A DNA stretch of 39,182 bases from Nitrososphaerota archaeon (lineage in GTDB: Archaea > Thermoproteota > Nitrososphaeria > Nitrososphaerales > UBA183): the NCBI GenBank assembly GCA_027886925.1, contig JAPCJN010000006.1, positions 1 through 39,182 on the forward strand, in the 5' to 3' direction. Both the position numbers and the translations under genes were made by a program. Every line of letters begins with the position of its first letter. Position 1 is the stretch's first letter. The notes below the pieces were generated by a model, which was not told the origin of the DNA, searched no databases, and saw nothing but the letters and a program-made list of their open reading frames with translations. Shown piece by piece: positions 19,573 to 27,224 of the stretch.

Positions 19573-20367
19573 GTGTCGTCAGTCAACTTGCCGCTCACAG
19601 ACCCAGTAGAAGAGGCAGTCCGCGCGCTCGAATCTGCCGAGCGCGATGGGGTCGTGCTACGGCTCCTCGGAGGCGTGGCGTTCTATCTTCGGTGTCCCTC
19701 GGCCCGCCGGGGCAACCTCGCAAGGGTCTACGGCGACATTGATTTCATCGGCCACGTGCGCCAATCGGCTAAAATCAAGCGCCTTTTTGTTGGGCTTGGG
19801 TACTTGCCGCGCGAGAGGTTCAACGCGGTGCAGGGAAATCGCAGGCTCGGTTTCCTCGACTCTACACACCAGAGGCGCGCCGACGTGTTCCTTGACGTCT
19901 TTGAGATGTGCCACTTGCTGGGCCTCAGGAGCAGGTTGGAGATTGACCGCCTGACTATCCCATTGGCGGACCTCTTGGCGACGAAGCTGCAGATAGTCGA
20001 AATCAACGAGAAGGACATGCGAGACGTTGTGTGCCTACTGATAGACCATGAAATCGGCGACGGCGACCTTCCCGAGATGATTAACGGAGCCTATCTCGCG
20101 AAAATCTGCAGCGACGACTGGGGTCTGTTCAAGACATTCACAAAGAACCTCGATCTGCTGGCTGCGGAAATCAACAGATGGAACCTGAGCGACGCGGAGA
20201 AGGAGTCGGTCCTCAATAGGATTAGCAGGTTGAGGACGCTTCTACAAGCAGCGCCGAAGAGCCTTGCGTGGAGGATGCGAGCCGCTATAGGGGAGAGGGT
20301 GCCTTGGTATGAGCTCCCTGAAGCCGATGCAGGCGTTATTCCACAAGTCCAATCAAAGGAGAATTGA
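19573..20367 (+). CDS. Nucleotidyltransferase-fold protein (minimal NTase type)
   Basis: The start was chosen at GTG 19573 (264 aa) because AAAGCTTAAG lies about 28 nt upstream and the longer frame overlaps the divergent reductase gene. LRLLGGVAFYL (GG of the NTase fold) is followed by VYGDIDFIG, a D-x-D metal pair, and by RRADVFLDVFEM with the third acidic position. LADLLATKLQIVEINEKDMRDV resembles the AbiEii-like 'K.....KD..D' tail. A helical C-terminal part follows. Such proteins transfer nucleotides to proteins or RNA in toxin systems or have housekeeping roles. The role here is unknown and no clear antitoxin partner is adjacent on the same strand. Confidence 0.7.
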   Translation: MSSVNLPLTDPVEEAVRALESAERDGVVLRLLGGVAFYLRCPSARRGNLARVYGDIDFIGHVRQSAKIKRLFVGLGYLPRERFNAVQGNRRLGFLDSTHQRRADVFLDVFEMCHLLGLRSRLEIDRLTIPLADLLATKLQIVEINEKDMRDVVCLLIDHEIGDGDLPEMINGAYLAKICSDDWGLFKTFTKNLDLLAAEINRWNLSDAEKESVLNRISRLRTLLQAAPKSLAWRMRAAIGERVPWYELPEADAGVIPQVQSKEN

Positions 20368-20449
20368 TCTTAACGGATGGGGTTCTCTCGGCCGTTGTGA
20401 AGGTCGAAGGTGATTGGTCAGGACTGCTGCTGCCGCATCTCAAGGGGCG

Positions 20450-20722
20450 CTATGTGAGCCTCTGCTTCTCGACATCTAGACTCTCCAAGGCAATCATGAG
20501 GTAAAGCCCTATCTCGATCGCGATGCCGATTACGAACAGCCAAACGCTCAAATCGTTAGGAACGATGGTGCTGGTCGCGACCGTGACCAGGAAAATTATG
20601 AAGGGAACCGCCAACAAGTCAAGATAATACGTCTGGCTTTCCTTGTGAAGGTACCCGAGCAATGGGGTCAGTATCGCCGCTAGGAGCGCCGAATTGTTCG
20701 CGATGGAGGAATAGTCCACCAA
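20450..20722 (-). CDS. Small three-span membrane protein
   Basis: A 90-aa protein with hydrophobic segments at about 10-25, 37-54 and 60-80 and a charged C-terminus. It starts two bases after the stop of the upstream minus-strand gene, so the two are one transcript. The family is not recognised. Topology suggests a membrane partner for the helical protein encoded before it. Confidence 0.6.
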   Translation of the reverse strand: MVDYSSIANNSALLAAILTPLLGYLHKESQTYYLDLLAVPFIIFLVTVATSTIVPNDLSVWLFVIGIAIEIGLYLMIALESLDVEKQRLT

Positions 20723-20724
20723 AG

Positions 20725-21027
20725 CTATCCTTTTCCCTCGCTCCCCGTCTTTTGTTTAGGCAAATACTCGAGGAATTCGGCCAAGACATACTCGTACATG
20801 CGCTGGGATGATTTGGCCATGCGGTCCAGGTTTGAAGACAGGGATAGGATCATAGGGTCATCCTCCGTCGGGTGAGGTTCAGCCATCAGGTTGATGGCCG
20901 GAGGTAGCTTCGCCGTGGGCGACGTCTGAGAGAGGACAGCCCTGAAGACCTTCTCAGGTCCATACTGGGTCAGCGCGTCCATGGCGATCCGGTGCGCGGC
21001 GGCTTTTTTCGGACTCCAGTACCGCAT
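20725..21027 (-). CDS. Small helical protein, unknown function
   Basis: A 100-aa soluble protein. The N-terminal helix-rich part (KKAAAHRIAMDALTQYGPEKV) and a C-terminal helix (DRMAKSSQRMYEYVLAEFLEYL) flank a Pro-rich linker. ATG 21027 lies about 30 nt from a minus-strand TTTTATTAC, indicating a leaderless transcript. It is coupled to the small membrane protein downstream. No family recognised. Confidence 0.6.
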   Translation of the reverse strand: MRYWSPKKAAAHRIAMDALTQYGPEKVFRAVLSQTSPTAKLPPAINLMAEPHPTEDDPMILSLSSNLDRMAKSSQRMYEYVLAEFLEYLPKQKTGSEGKG

Positions 21028-21163
21028 CTAGCGGGGCTAGAGCGCCAGAGTATGTAATAAAAGTAGCCCGTGTGACTTTACTTCTCAGTCGCGCATCTTC
21101 GCTGCTACAATCTGTTAAGAGTGGAAATGTTATTTTCACCCAAAAAACAATCAAAACTTCCCC

Positions 21164-22120
21164 TTGGTAAGGACTCGATTTTTCGCGGCCTCTGACGTCC
21201 ACGGCTCCAACCTCTGCTTCCGGAAGTTCGTCAATGCAGGCAAGTTCTACGGTGCCGAGGTCCTCATCCTGGGGGGTGACGTCACTGGGAAGACGATGGT
21301 CCCCATAGTGCGCCTGGAAGGCGGGGGCTTCAAGTTCAACGATGGTGGCGATTCAGCGCAGGTACTGGAGAGCGAGGAAAGACTGGACGCGGTGATCAAG
21401 GAGATGGGAGACCGTGGTCAGTATCCCTACGTGACGGACCCCGGGGAGTTCGAGGAGCTATCGGAGAAGCCGGAGCTTGTCGACCGGCTCTTCAAGAAAC
21501 TGATGGTGGAAAGGCTGGAGTCCTGGATGAAACTGGCGGACGAGCGGCTCACAGGCACCGGCAAACGGTGCTACATCTCGCCTGGAAACGACGACGTTAT
21601 GGAAATCGATGAGGCGTTGGACTCCGGGACTCGCGTCATCAATCCCGAGGGGAAGGTTGTCGAGATAGACGGACAGCACGAGATGATTACGCTGGGATAC
21701 ACCAATCGTACCCCCTGGAACAGCTCGAGGGAGGCAGACGAAGACATCCTGTTGGAAAAGATCGGTGCCATGGCCGACAGAGTGAAGGACATGGGGACGG
21801 CTATCTTCAATCTTCACGTCCCTCCGATCGACACTCCCATCGACCAGGCGCCGAAGCTGGACAAGAATCTGAAGCCCATAGTCTCTGGAGGCGACCTCGT
21901 GATGGCCTCCGCGGGCAGCTCTGCTGTGCGGGAGAGCATAGAGAGATATCAGCCGCTTGTCGGCATCCACGGGCACATCCACGAGTCGAGGGGAACGGTG
22001 AAGATAGGGAGGACCATGTGCTTCAACCCAGGGAGCGAGTACAACTCGGGAATCCTCAGAGGCCTTCTCTGTGAGCTAGACGGTGGCTCCATCAGGTCGT
22101 ACATGCTCACCTCCGGCTAG
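21164..22120 (+). CDS. Calcineurin-like metallophosphoesterase
   Basis: A 318-aa protein starting at TTG 21164, about 30 nt after TTATTTTC. The metallophosphatase blocks appear in order: SDVHG (D-x-H, ~10-14), LGGDVTGK (GGD, ~37-44), SPGNDD (GN-D/H, ~139-144), LHVPP, and GIHGHIHES (GHxH). This dinuclear-metal fold hydrolyses phosphomonoesters, phosphodiesters or nucleotides; specificity is unknown. There is no signal peptide, so it is cytoplasmic. It ends about 88 nt before the truncated tRNA-Thr sequence. Confidence 0.88.
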   Translation: MVRTRFFAASDVHGSNLCFRKFVNAGKFYGAEVLILGGDVTGKTMVPIVRLEGGGFKFNDGGDSAQVLESEERLDAVIKEMGDRGQYPYVTDPGEFEELSEKPELVDRLFKKLMVERLESWMKLADERLTGTGKRCYISPGNDDVMEIDEALDSGTRVINPEGKVVEIDGQHEMITLGYTNRTPWNSSREADEDILLEKIGAMADRVKDMGTAIFNLHVPPIDTPIDQAPKLDKNLKPIVSGGDLVMASAGSSAVRESIERYQPLVGIHGHIHESRGTVKIGRTMCFNPGSEYNSGILRGLLCELDGGSIRSYMLTSG

Positions 22121-22207
22121 AGGACGACGATGACGGACGGCGACCTCCGGAATTGTGCTGGGGTGTGTAAGAAAGGAGATAAACCAACACCGTGGAGGGA
22201 AACTTGT

Positions 22208-22271
22208 GCCACGGTAGCTCAGTGAAGCGTGGGGACTCCTAGCTTCGAGAAGCCTGGTAGAGCAGCTGCCT
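22208..22271 (+). pseudogene. tRNA-Thr-like 5' half, broken in the anticodon loop
   Basis: GCCACGG-TA-GCTCAG (22208-22222) is a tRNA 5' end, and CCTGGTAGAGC-A-GCTGCCT completes a D-arm and the 5' anticodon strand. A 30-nt insert lies in the D-loop, with a GAAGC/GCTTC stem, like an intron. A BoxA-like GGAGATAAACC sits at 22175-22185. The sequence stops matching tRNA after CTGCCT and runs into the stop codon of the Cas1-domain gene. GCCACGG would pair perfectly with the CCGTGGC acceptor strands at 26994-27000 and 28511-28517. Confidence 0.7.
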
Positions 22272-22272
22272 A

Positions 22273-24858
22273 CTATTGTCCTCTTTCAAGACCTCTGCTC
22301 GCAAGCCATTTCGCATCTTCTTCGTTGCTGTAAACGAAAGGATTGAAGCGACTCGAATCCGAGTTCTCGACAGCTTCAACGAATGAGGCGACGAACTCAT
22401 CATAAGCTCCAGTCAGGGTCATATCCTTGCCACGATAGTCGACGCGAAATTGATCAGCGACAAATCCACACAAATCGAGCTTCCCGATCGCTTCCTGCGT
22501 TGGATGATAGAACCAAACCCTTTGCCTTCCTAGACGGGCAACAAAATTGTCTCTTGTTAGTTCCATGCTAAGTGTTGCGTTCAGGAAGCTTTCCCTGTCG
22601 GCCAGCCTGAACGAATCGCTCAGGTCCAGCAAAAGTCCTATGCTAGGTTCCCTCTTCGCTACATGGAGCATCCCCTCGCACCCAATCCACCCGATTCCGG
22701 CCCTTGCGTTCGCCAGGCGACACAGAAGCAGCCTCCTCTGGTGAAGGTAGTTGATTGCCGCGTTCGCCGGCGAGTAGCCTCTAGCCCTGGCCCTTATGCT
22801 CTGGACTATCTCCCGGACGAACCTGTCCCTTACTCTGCTCTGGAACTCGAGACCTGACACTCTGAGCATCGTCTTGTATGCGCTCCAGTACAGGCCGTTG
22901 ACCCGCGCTTCGTAGGCCAGAGCCCGGCTGAGCGTCATCTCGGTGTCCCCTCTCATCCTTGTGAACTCGAGGAGTTGACGGTTCACGAGGACCTGCAACC
23001 GCTTCCCGCCGTGGTTCGCAACCCTCCGTGTGGCGACTATGGTGCTGAGCATCATCGATTCGAGGAGTCTCTTGCGCAATGGGGAATTCTGTTCAAGCCA
23101 TCGTAGCTTCTCGACGAACCCGGGCGAAGGGTAAAGCGGGAACGATGCTCGCCGCTCTGGGCCATCTTGGAGACGGCTCTGCACCACGGAGATCCCTTGG
23201 CCCTTCAGCGACGAAAGCGCCCTGTCTGTCAGTGCCCCGTAATCGATGACTTGGTACATCCGATTGTACGGCTCGAATGTTCTTTGCCTTCCTTCTCGCT
23301 CTACGTGAATCCCATCGTCCGCTAACTTGACCTTCTCGTTTGGATAGAGGACGATTGTGTCGCGCCAATCCGTCTTTCCCTGGTGAAGCTCCTGCTCAGT
23401 TAGCGCGAGGGCCTGTCTTGGAGGCGGCATCCCTGCCAGTTTGGAGTACCGGTCCTTGAAGACTTGCTCATAGTCGTAGAGCACAAGTATCTTCGTTGCG
23501 AGGGGCTTGTATACCGTCAGGCATTTTGGGCACCTGACGGTCTTCGCGACAGGAGAATCGATCTCTTGCCCGCAGGACACGCATTTGTCTCGGGCCTTAG
23601 CCAACGGGTAATCCTTCTTTTTGGGAGTGAATATCTCGCAGGCAGTAGCCGTGGGTCCCACTCTCTTGTTGGAATTGTGTAGCTTATCTCGCGCCACGGC
23701 AGATAATTCTCCTTGCCTCTCGGAGACCTGCTGTGCATTGAATCTAGAAAGTGCCAACCATAGCCTGCACCTTCGAGTTACACGAGAGTAGAACACGCAT
23801 TCGCCGCAGGTGTTGTCGAAGATATCTGCCGCGTTGGTAGAGTTTCGCTTCATGTAGACCAGGCGGGGTCTGCCCACTCCGGTCCTGTAGACGGATTCCA
23901 CGAGCGTTTCCTCGGCGACGAGCCTTTTCAGGAACCTGCGTGTTTTCCCGGTCGAACGGGTTGGCATTACGCTCCGGTCCACGGCGGCCGCGGCCACCTC
24001 ATCGACGGTCACCCATCCGTGTCTCTCGATTCTTTCAAGAGCGAGCTCCTCAAGGTAGGCATAACGCTGAGGTGAGTCATCTTCCGTCTTCCAGCCTTCA
24101 GACGAAGGTTCGAGCTCTCTGCGAATCTTAGCTACATCGATTTTATCGAATGGGATATTTCTCTCCACTATCAACCTGCCTAGCTCGTTGCAGGCAAGAC
24201 TTCTCTTTCGCTCGGAAATGAATTCCTCTTGCAGAAATTCCGCACGCGCCTGCCTGATGAAATCTGTCGTATTCCTGTGGACGACCTGGCCCCAGACAGA
24301 ACTTGCGACTAAACGTTGGAGGCCGAGGATACTCTCGTGCCTTCTATACAACAGTGTCAAGAGAAGTTCGTAGAACCAAGACTTCGGCGGAGTGTCGATT
24401 CCTTTGGAGATCCATTGGGATAGGTGACCGAGTGTGCGGACCGGTGTAAGATGTAGTGGAAGGTCTGTCTCGCGAAATGCGAGAATATCTCGGCAAATCC
24501 GGCTCAAGAGCAGCTTGACCAGGCCTCCATCGAGCATCCCCTTGGTTTCGGATTCGTTGATTGCCGCCGATGGCGAGATGAGGAGGATTGACTTGCCGCG
24601 TGCAGCCATAGCATTGATTGTCCGTAGGTCGGAATAGGCGAGAAACTCTGGGCGGTATCCGAATTCGTCCATGCGCTGCCTGATTGCCGAGTCCAATGCC
24701 TCGTCGTCGGAGACGCAAAGGATTCGATTGAGTTGTAACCCGGGCGAAGTTTGGTCGGGCAAGATACGCAAAAGGTCCTCTTTCCTTCCTTTTGCAAGTA
24801 GGATGAGCCCTTTGGTCGAGCCAAATCCCTGCCCTTCTACCATAGGGTAGGCGGGCAA
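22273..24858 (-). CDS. Multidomain Cas1-family integrase-like protein
   Basis: An 861-aa protein starting at TTG 24858; ATG 24843 is an alternative. Residues ~1-200: alpha/beta region with ILCVSDDEALDSAI and KSILLISPSAAI strands, not assigned. ~262-340: winged-helix-like (HGWVTVDEVAAA...GRPRLVYM). C351/C354/C364/C407: first Cys4 motif. C426/C429/C443/C446: zinc ribbon. ~500-830: Cas1, with the beta domain TIVLYPNEKVKLADDGIHVE and DYGALTDRALSSL, then the helical domain with E650 (YEARVNGLYW), SPANAAINYL, H732 (GCEGMLH) and D745/D748 (LLLDLSDSF), matching the metal-binding E-H-D triad. No cas2 or CRISPR is nearby. It is far longer than ordinary Cas1 or casposases, and probably a transposon integrase. 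Confidence 0.8.
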   Translation of the reverse strand: MPAYPMVEGQGFGSTKGLILLAKGRKEDLLRILPDQTSPGLQLNRILCVSDDEALDSAIRQRMDEFGYRPEFLAYSDLRTINAMAARGKSILLISPSAAINESETKGMLDGGLVKLLLSRICRDILAFRETDLPLHLTPVRTLGHLSQWISKGIDTPPKSWFYELLLTLLYRRHESILGLQRLVASSVWGQVVHRNTTDFIRQARAEFLQEEFISERKRSLACNELGRLIVERNIPFDKIDVAKIRRELEPSSEGWKTEDDSPQRYAYLEELALERIERHGWVTVDEVAAAAVDRSVMPTRSTGKTRRFLKRLVAEETLVESVYRTGVGRPRLVYMKRNSTNAADIFDNTCGECVFYSRVTRRCRLWLALSRFNAQQVSERQGELSAVARDKLHNSNKRVGPTATACEIFTPKKKDYPLAKARDKCVSCGQEIDSPVAKTVRCPKCLTVYKPLATKILVLYDYEQVFKDRYSKLAGMPPPRQALALTEQELHQGKTDWRDTIVLYPNEKVKLADDGIHVEREGRQRTFEPYNRMYQVIDYGALTDRALSSLKGQGISVVQSRLQDGPERRASFPLYPSPGFVEKLRWLEQNSPLRKRLLESMMLSTIVATRRVANHGGKRLQVLVNRQLLEFTRMRGDTEMTLSRALAYEARVNGLYWSAYKTMLRVSGLEFQSRVRDRFVREIVQSIRARARGYSPANAAINYLHQRRLLLCRLANARAGIGWIGCEGMLHVAKREPSIGLLLDLSDSFRLADRESFLNATLSMELTRDNFVARLGRQRVWFYHPTQEAIGKLDLCGFVADQFRVDYRGKDMTLTGAYDEFVASFVEAVENSDSSRFNPFVYSNEEDAKWLASRGLERGQ

Positions 24859-24997
24859 TTAAGCGACTACATCGAGGTCTCGAGTTATCTTGTAGAAGCT
24901 AGATTCTAGCTCTTTTTGCCAATCAGAGCTAGGATAATGCCTTGTTCTATGGGTGTTTATATAGGCACTAGGTATTAGAGGGTAGGTAACGGGGCTT

Positions 24998-25438
24998 TTG
25001 TCGATAGAGTGGCTGAAAAGGACGGCTGAAAGGACGCCTCTCACTTCGCAAGAGGAGATGGTCAGAGGAATCCTGGTAGGCCGGAATCTCAGTTTCAAGC
25101 CCCACTACGTCTTTGATTTTGGCCAAGCGGGAAGGCATCCGGTCGACTTCCTGGTATTCCTCGGACCAGGACTGGTAATCGAATGCACGCGTTGCGGCAC
25201 AGCCAGGGGCCGCGCTATGTCCGAGATTAGGCGCAGAGCCGTGTTCATGCAATACTGGTTTGCGCTAATCAGGTCTGTCTTCCCCAACATTCGATGCGTC
25301 GCCCTCGTCGAGGCGCCTAACGAGAAGCCCGACAAACTTGCATACCAGTTGAAACTCATCCTGAAGGACGCGGATTTTTTCGCGAGGACGGGCGAGGAGT
25401 TCGGGGAATCGATTGCGAAGTTCGGGAGAGGTGCTTAA
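24998..25438 (+). CDS. PD-(D/E)XK-like nuclease, small
   Basis: A 146-aa protein starting at TTG 24998, about 38 nt after TTTATATAGG. FKPHYVFDFG...GRHPVDFLVF (D50) then LVIECTRCG (E62-x-T64) gives a D-(x)11-E-x-T pattern like restriction-endonuclease-fold nucleases, with Thr where Lys is usual. ISEIRRRA-like MSEIRRRAVFMQYWFALIRSVFP follows, as in small archaeal endonuclease-like proteins. It is divergent from the Cas1-domain gene and three bases ahead of tnpB. It may process element ends or be a stand-alone endonuclease. Catalytic competence is uncertain because of the Lys substitution. Confidence 0.6.
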   Translation: MSIEWLKRTAERTPLTSQEEMVRGILVGRNLSFKPHYVFDFGQAGRHPVDFLVFLGPGLVIECTRCGTARGRAMSEIRRRAVFMQYWFALIRSVFPNIRCVALVEAPNEKPDKLAYQLKLILKDADFFARTGEEFGESIAKFGRGA

Positions 25439-25441
25439 GAC

Positions 25442-26839
25442 TTGGATGGCATTAACTCTCAGTTAATCGCTCGGAGCGCCTTCAAGTTCAGGCTCTACCC
25501 AAACAAGAAACAGGAGAAGAGGATGATCGAGGTAGTCGAGGGTTGTCGCCGTCTCTGGAACATGGCCATTGAAGATAGGAAGGCGGGATGGGAGGAGGAA
25601 AGGCGCTCCACCACCTATTGGCAACAGTGTCTGACGTTGACTGCCGAAGCGAGGGAGAACCCGGAGATGAGGTCGCTGTATATGCAGACCCTTCAGGACG
25701 TGCTAAGGAGGGTAGACAGGGCGTTCAAGAAGTTCTTCAGAGGCGAAGGTAGTTTCCCGCGATTCAAGAAACATCGAGGGTGGGGTTCGTTCACCTACCC
25801 GCAGGCGTACAACGGCTCGGTCAAGCTCGACACCCAGCGGAATTGGCTCTCCCTTTCCAAAGTCGGCGATGTCAAGATAATCGTCCACAGGCCAGTTCCT
25901 GTCGCTGCGAGACTCAAAACCTGCACCGTCAAGCGCGAACCAGACAACAAGTGGTTCGCCTGTCTGGTCTATGGAAACGTGGCGCCATCTGGTGATCTCG
26001 GTCTTCCCCGAGCTTGGACATCCACCTTGGGTATCGACTTGGGTCTGAAATCGTTGATAACCACCAGCGATGGTGAGAAAGTCGAGCCTCGGAGATTTCT
26101 TAGGAAGTCAGAGAGAAGGCTGGCCCGCCTTCACAAAGACCTGTCGAATAAGAGGCTCGGCTCGAAGAACTGGGTCAAGGCGAGGCTGAAGCTCACGGCC
26201 CAATACTCGAAGGTCTCCAACCAGAGGCGGGACTTCAACCACAAGCTGAGCGCGAGGCTGGTCAGAAATCACGACTTGGTAGCTTTCGAAGACTTGCATA
26301 TCCGGAACATGGTAAGAAATCACACCCTTGCCAAGTCAATCAAAGATGCTTCGTGGGGCCAGCTCATGCAATTCACCGAATACAAGGCGGTGCGAGCAAA
26401 GAGAGTATTTGTGAAGGTGCCGCCACAGTTCACCTCTCAAGAATGCCGCTTCTGTGGGACCTTGAACAAGGTCTCGTTGGACATGCGGCAGTTCATATGC
26501 GAGGGTTGTGGGAAGATTTTGGACCGCGACAAAAATGCCAGCCGGATTGTGCTGAAGAGAGGAATCCTTCAGGTAGGGCGGGACAAGGACCACTGCGGTC
26601 CTCGACACGTTCAGGAGGACCCTGAGCTGATCGCGCCCAAACTCAAGCCCGTGGAGACCGAACCTCTACCGCCTTGGCCAACCGGGGCCGCAAGTTCGGT
26701 CGTTGAAGCAGGAACCAGAAGCGGAAGTTCGACCGCTGCAAGCCCGCGTTCGGCGAACGCGGGAGGATGTCACAAGGCAGCTGCTCTTGCTTATCCCCGA
26801 CACGAGCAAGAAGCCTCCGGTCAACCCGGCAAGCCATAG
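25442..26839 (+). CDS. tnpB: TnpB, IS200/IS605-family RNA-guided nuclease
   Basis: A 465-aa protein starting at TTG 25442. The N-terminus FKFRLYPNKKQEKRM is the classic TnpB opening. The RuvC residues are D199 (LGIDLGLKSLIT), E283 (VAFEDLHIRNM) and the D361/D363 motif (DRDKNASRIV). The zinc finger uses C335/C338/C353/C356. A long C-terminal tail contains SSVVEAGTRSGS, common in archaeal TnpBs. All key residues are present, so it may be active as an omega-RNA-guided nuclease. No tnpA transposase is adjacent, and it follows the nuclease-like gene by three bases. Any guide RNA would lie at the 3' end near 26800-26900. Confidence 0.92.
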   Translation: MDGINSQLIARSAFKFRLYPNKKQEKRMIEVVEGCRRLWNMAIEDRKAGWEEERRSTTYWQQCLTLTAEARENPEMRSLYMQTLQDVLRRVDRAFKKFFRGEGSFPRFKKHRGWGSFTYPQAYNGSVKLDTQRNWLSLSKVGDVKIIVHRPVPVAARLKTCTVKREPDNKWFACLVYGNVAPSGDLGLPRAWTSTLGIDLGLKSLITTSDGEKVEPRRFLRKSERRLARLHKDLSNKRLGSKNWVKARLKLTAQYSKVSNQRRDFNHKLSARLVRNHDLVAFEDLHIRNMVRNHTLAKSIKDASWGQLMQFTEYKAVRAKRVFVKVPPQFTSQECRFCGTLNKVSLDMRQFICEGCGKILDRDKNASRIVLKRGILQVGRDKDHCGPRHVQEDPELIAPKLKPVETEPLPPWPTGAASSVVEAGTRSGSSTAASPRSANAGGCHKAAALAYPRHEQEASGQPGKP

Positions 26840-26901
26840 CCTTATCGGAGGGGATCGCTGACGGAAAGAAGATAAGCCGATTCCGAAGCGGGGATGCTCG
26901 G

Positions 26902-27001
26902 GCCACGATAGCTCAGCCTGGCTAGAGCATACGAGAAGGAAGCTTCTCGGCTCAGCTGCCTTGTAAGCAGAAGGCCGAGGGTTCAAATCCCTCCCGTGGC
27001 T
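26902..27001 (+). tRNA. tRNA-Thr(UGU) with a non-canonical intron
   Basis: Acceptor GCCACGA (26902-26908) pairs with CCGTGGC (26994-27000) except for A7/C66, and U73 fits archaeal tRNA-Thr. The D-arm is GCTC-AGCCTGGCTA-GAGC, and the T-arm is GAGGG-TTCAAAT-CCCTC. The anticodon loop CTTGTAA gives UGU between CTGC and GCAG. About 25 extra nt between the D-arm and anticodon stem contain a 7-bp hairpin, CGAGAAG-GAA-GCTTCTCG approximately, consistent with an intron near positions 26-28. CCA is not encoded. A BoxA-like AGATAAGCC lies about 27 nt upstream. Confidence 0.85.
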
Positions 27002-27057
27002 CTCCACTTTATTCTCGATTTCGACTTGATTCAGAAGCCGAGGCCGGTCGTGACTAC

Positions 27058-27072
27058 CTGAGCTACCGTGGC
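27058..27072 (-). repeat. Inverted 15-bp tRNA-Thr 5'-end fragment
   Basis: The minus strand reads GCCACGGTAGCTCAG, identical to 22208-22222. The match ends at the same D-loop position where the left tRNA half carries its insert. No tRNA continues from it. It is a likely remnant of rearrangement at this tRNA. The surrounding 27002-27224 stretch holds no other gene. Confidence 0.5.
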
Positions 27073-27224
27073 GCGGGTTCCCCTCGCTTAGGTCTGCTTA
27101 TGCCCTTTGTTGAACTGTTCTGTGAAGAGATTTAATCCCCCCCGTTTGCTCTTTCCTGAAACCCTGGCTCCCCCCAAAAAAAGCCCATAAGGAACCACAA
27201 CCCAACAGCAATTTGTGAAATCTC

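Larger units (their letters stand above)
22272..26961. mobile_element. Putative integrative element at tRNA-Thr with a Cas1-domain integrase
   Basis: CAGCTGCCT occurs at 22263-22271, at the end of the broken tRNA half, and again at 26953-26961 in the same position of the intact tRNA-Thr. Between the copies lie a Cas1-domain gene, a nuclease-like gene and tnpB, with composition different from the flanks (by eye). The Cas1-domain stop codon is one base from the left copy, the way integrase genes often border att sites. No terminal inverted repeats are evident. Boundaries are inferred. Confidence 0.5.

Noticed and set aside
24858..26900. A full IS605 element with tnpA
   Set aside because: No Y1 transposase is encoded; only TnpB is present.
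22272..26961. A classic casposon with terminal inverted repeats and PolB
   Set aside because: I found no terminal inverted repeats and no polymerase gene. The Cas1 domain is fused to different N-terminal domains.
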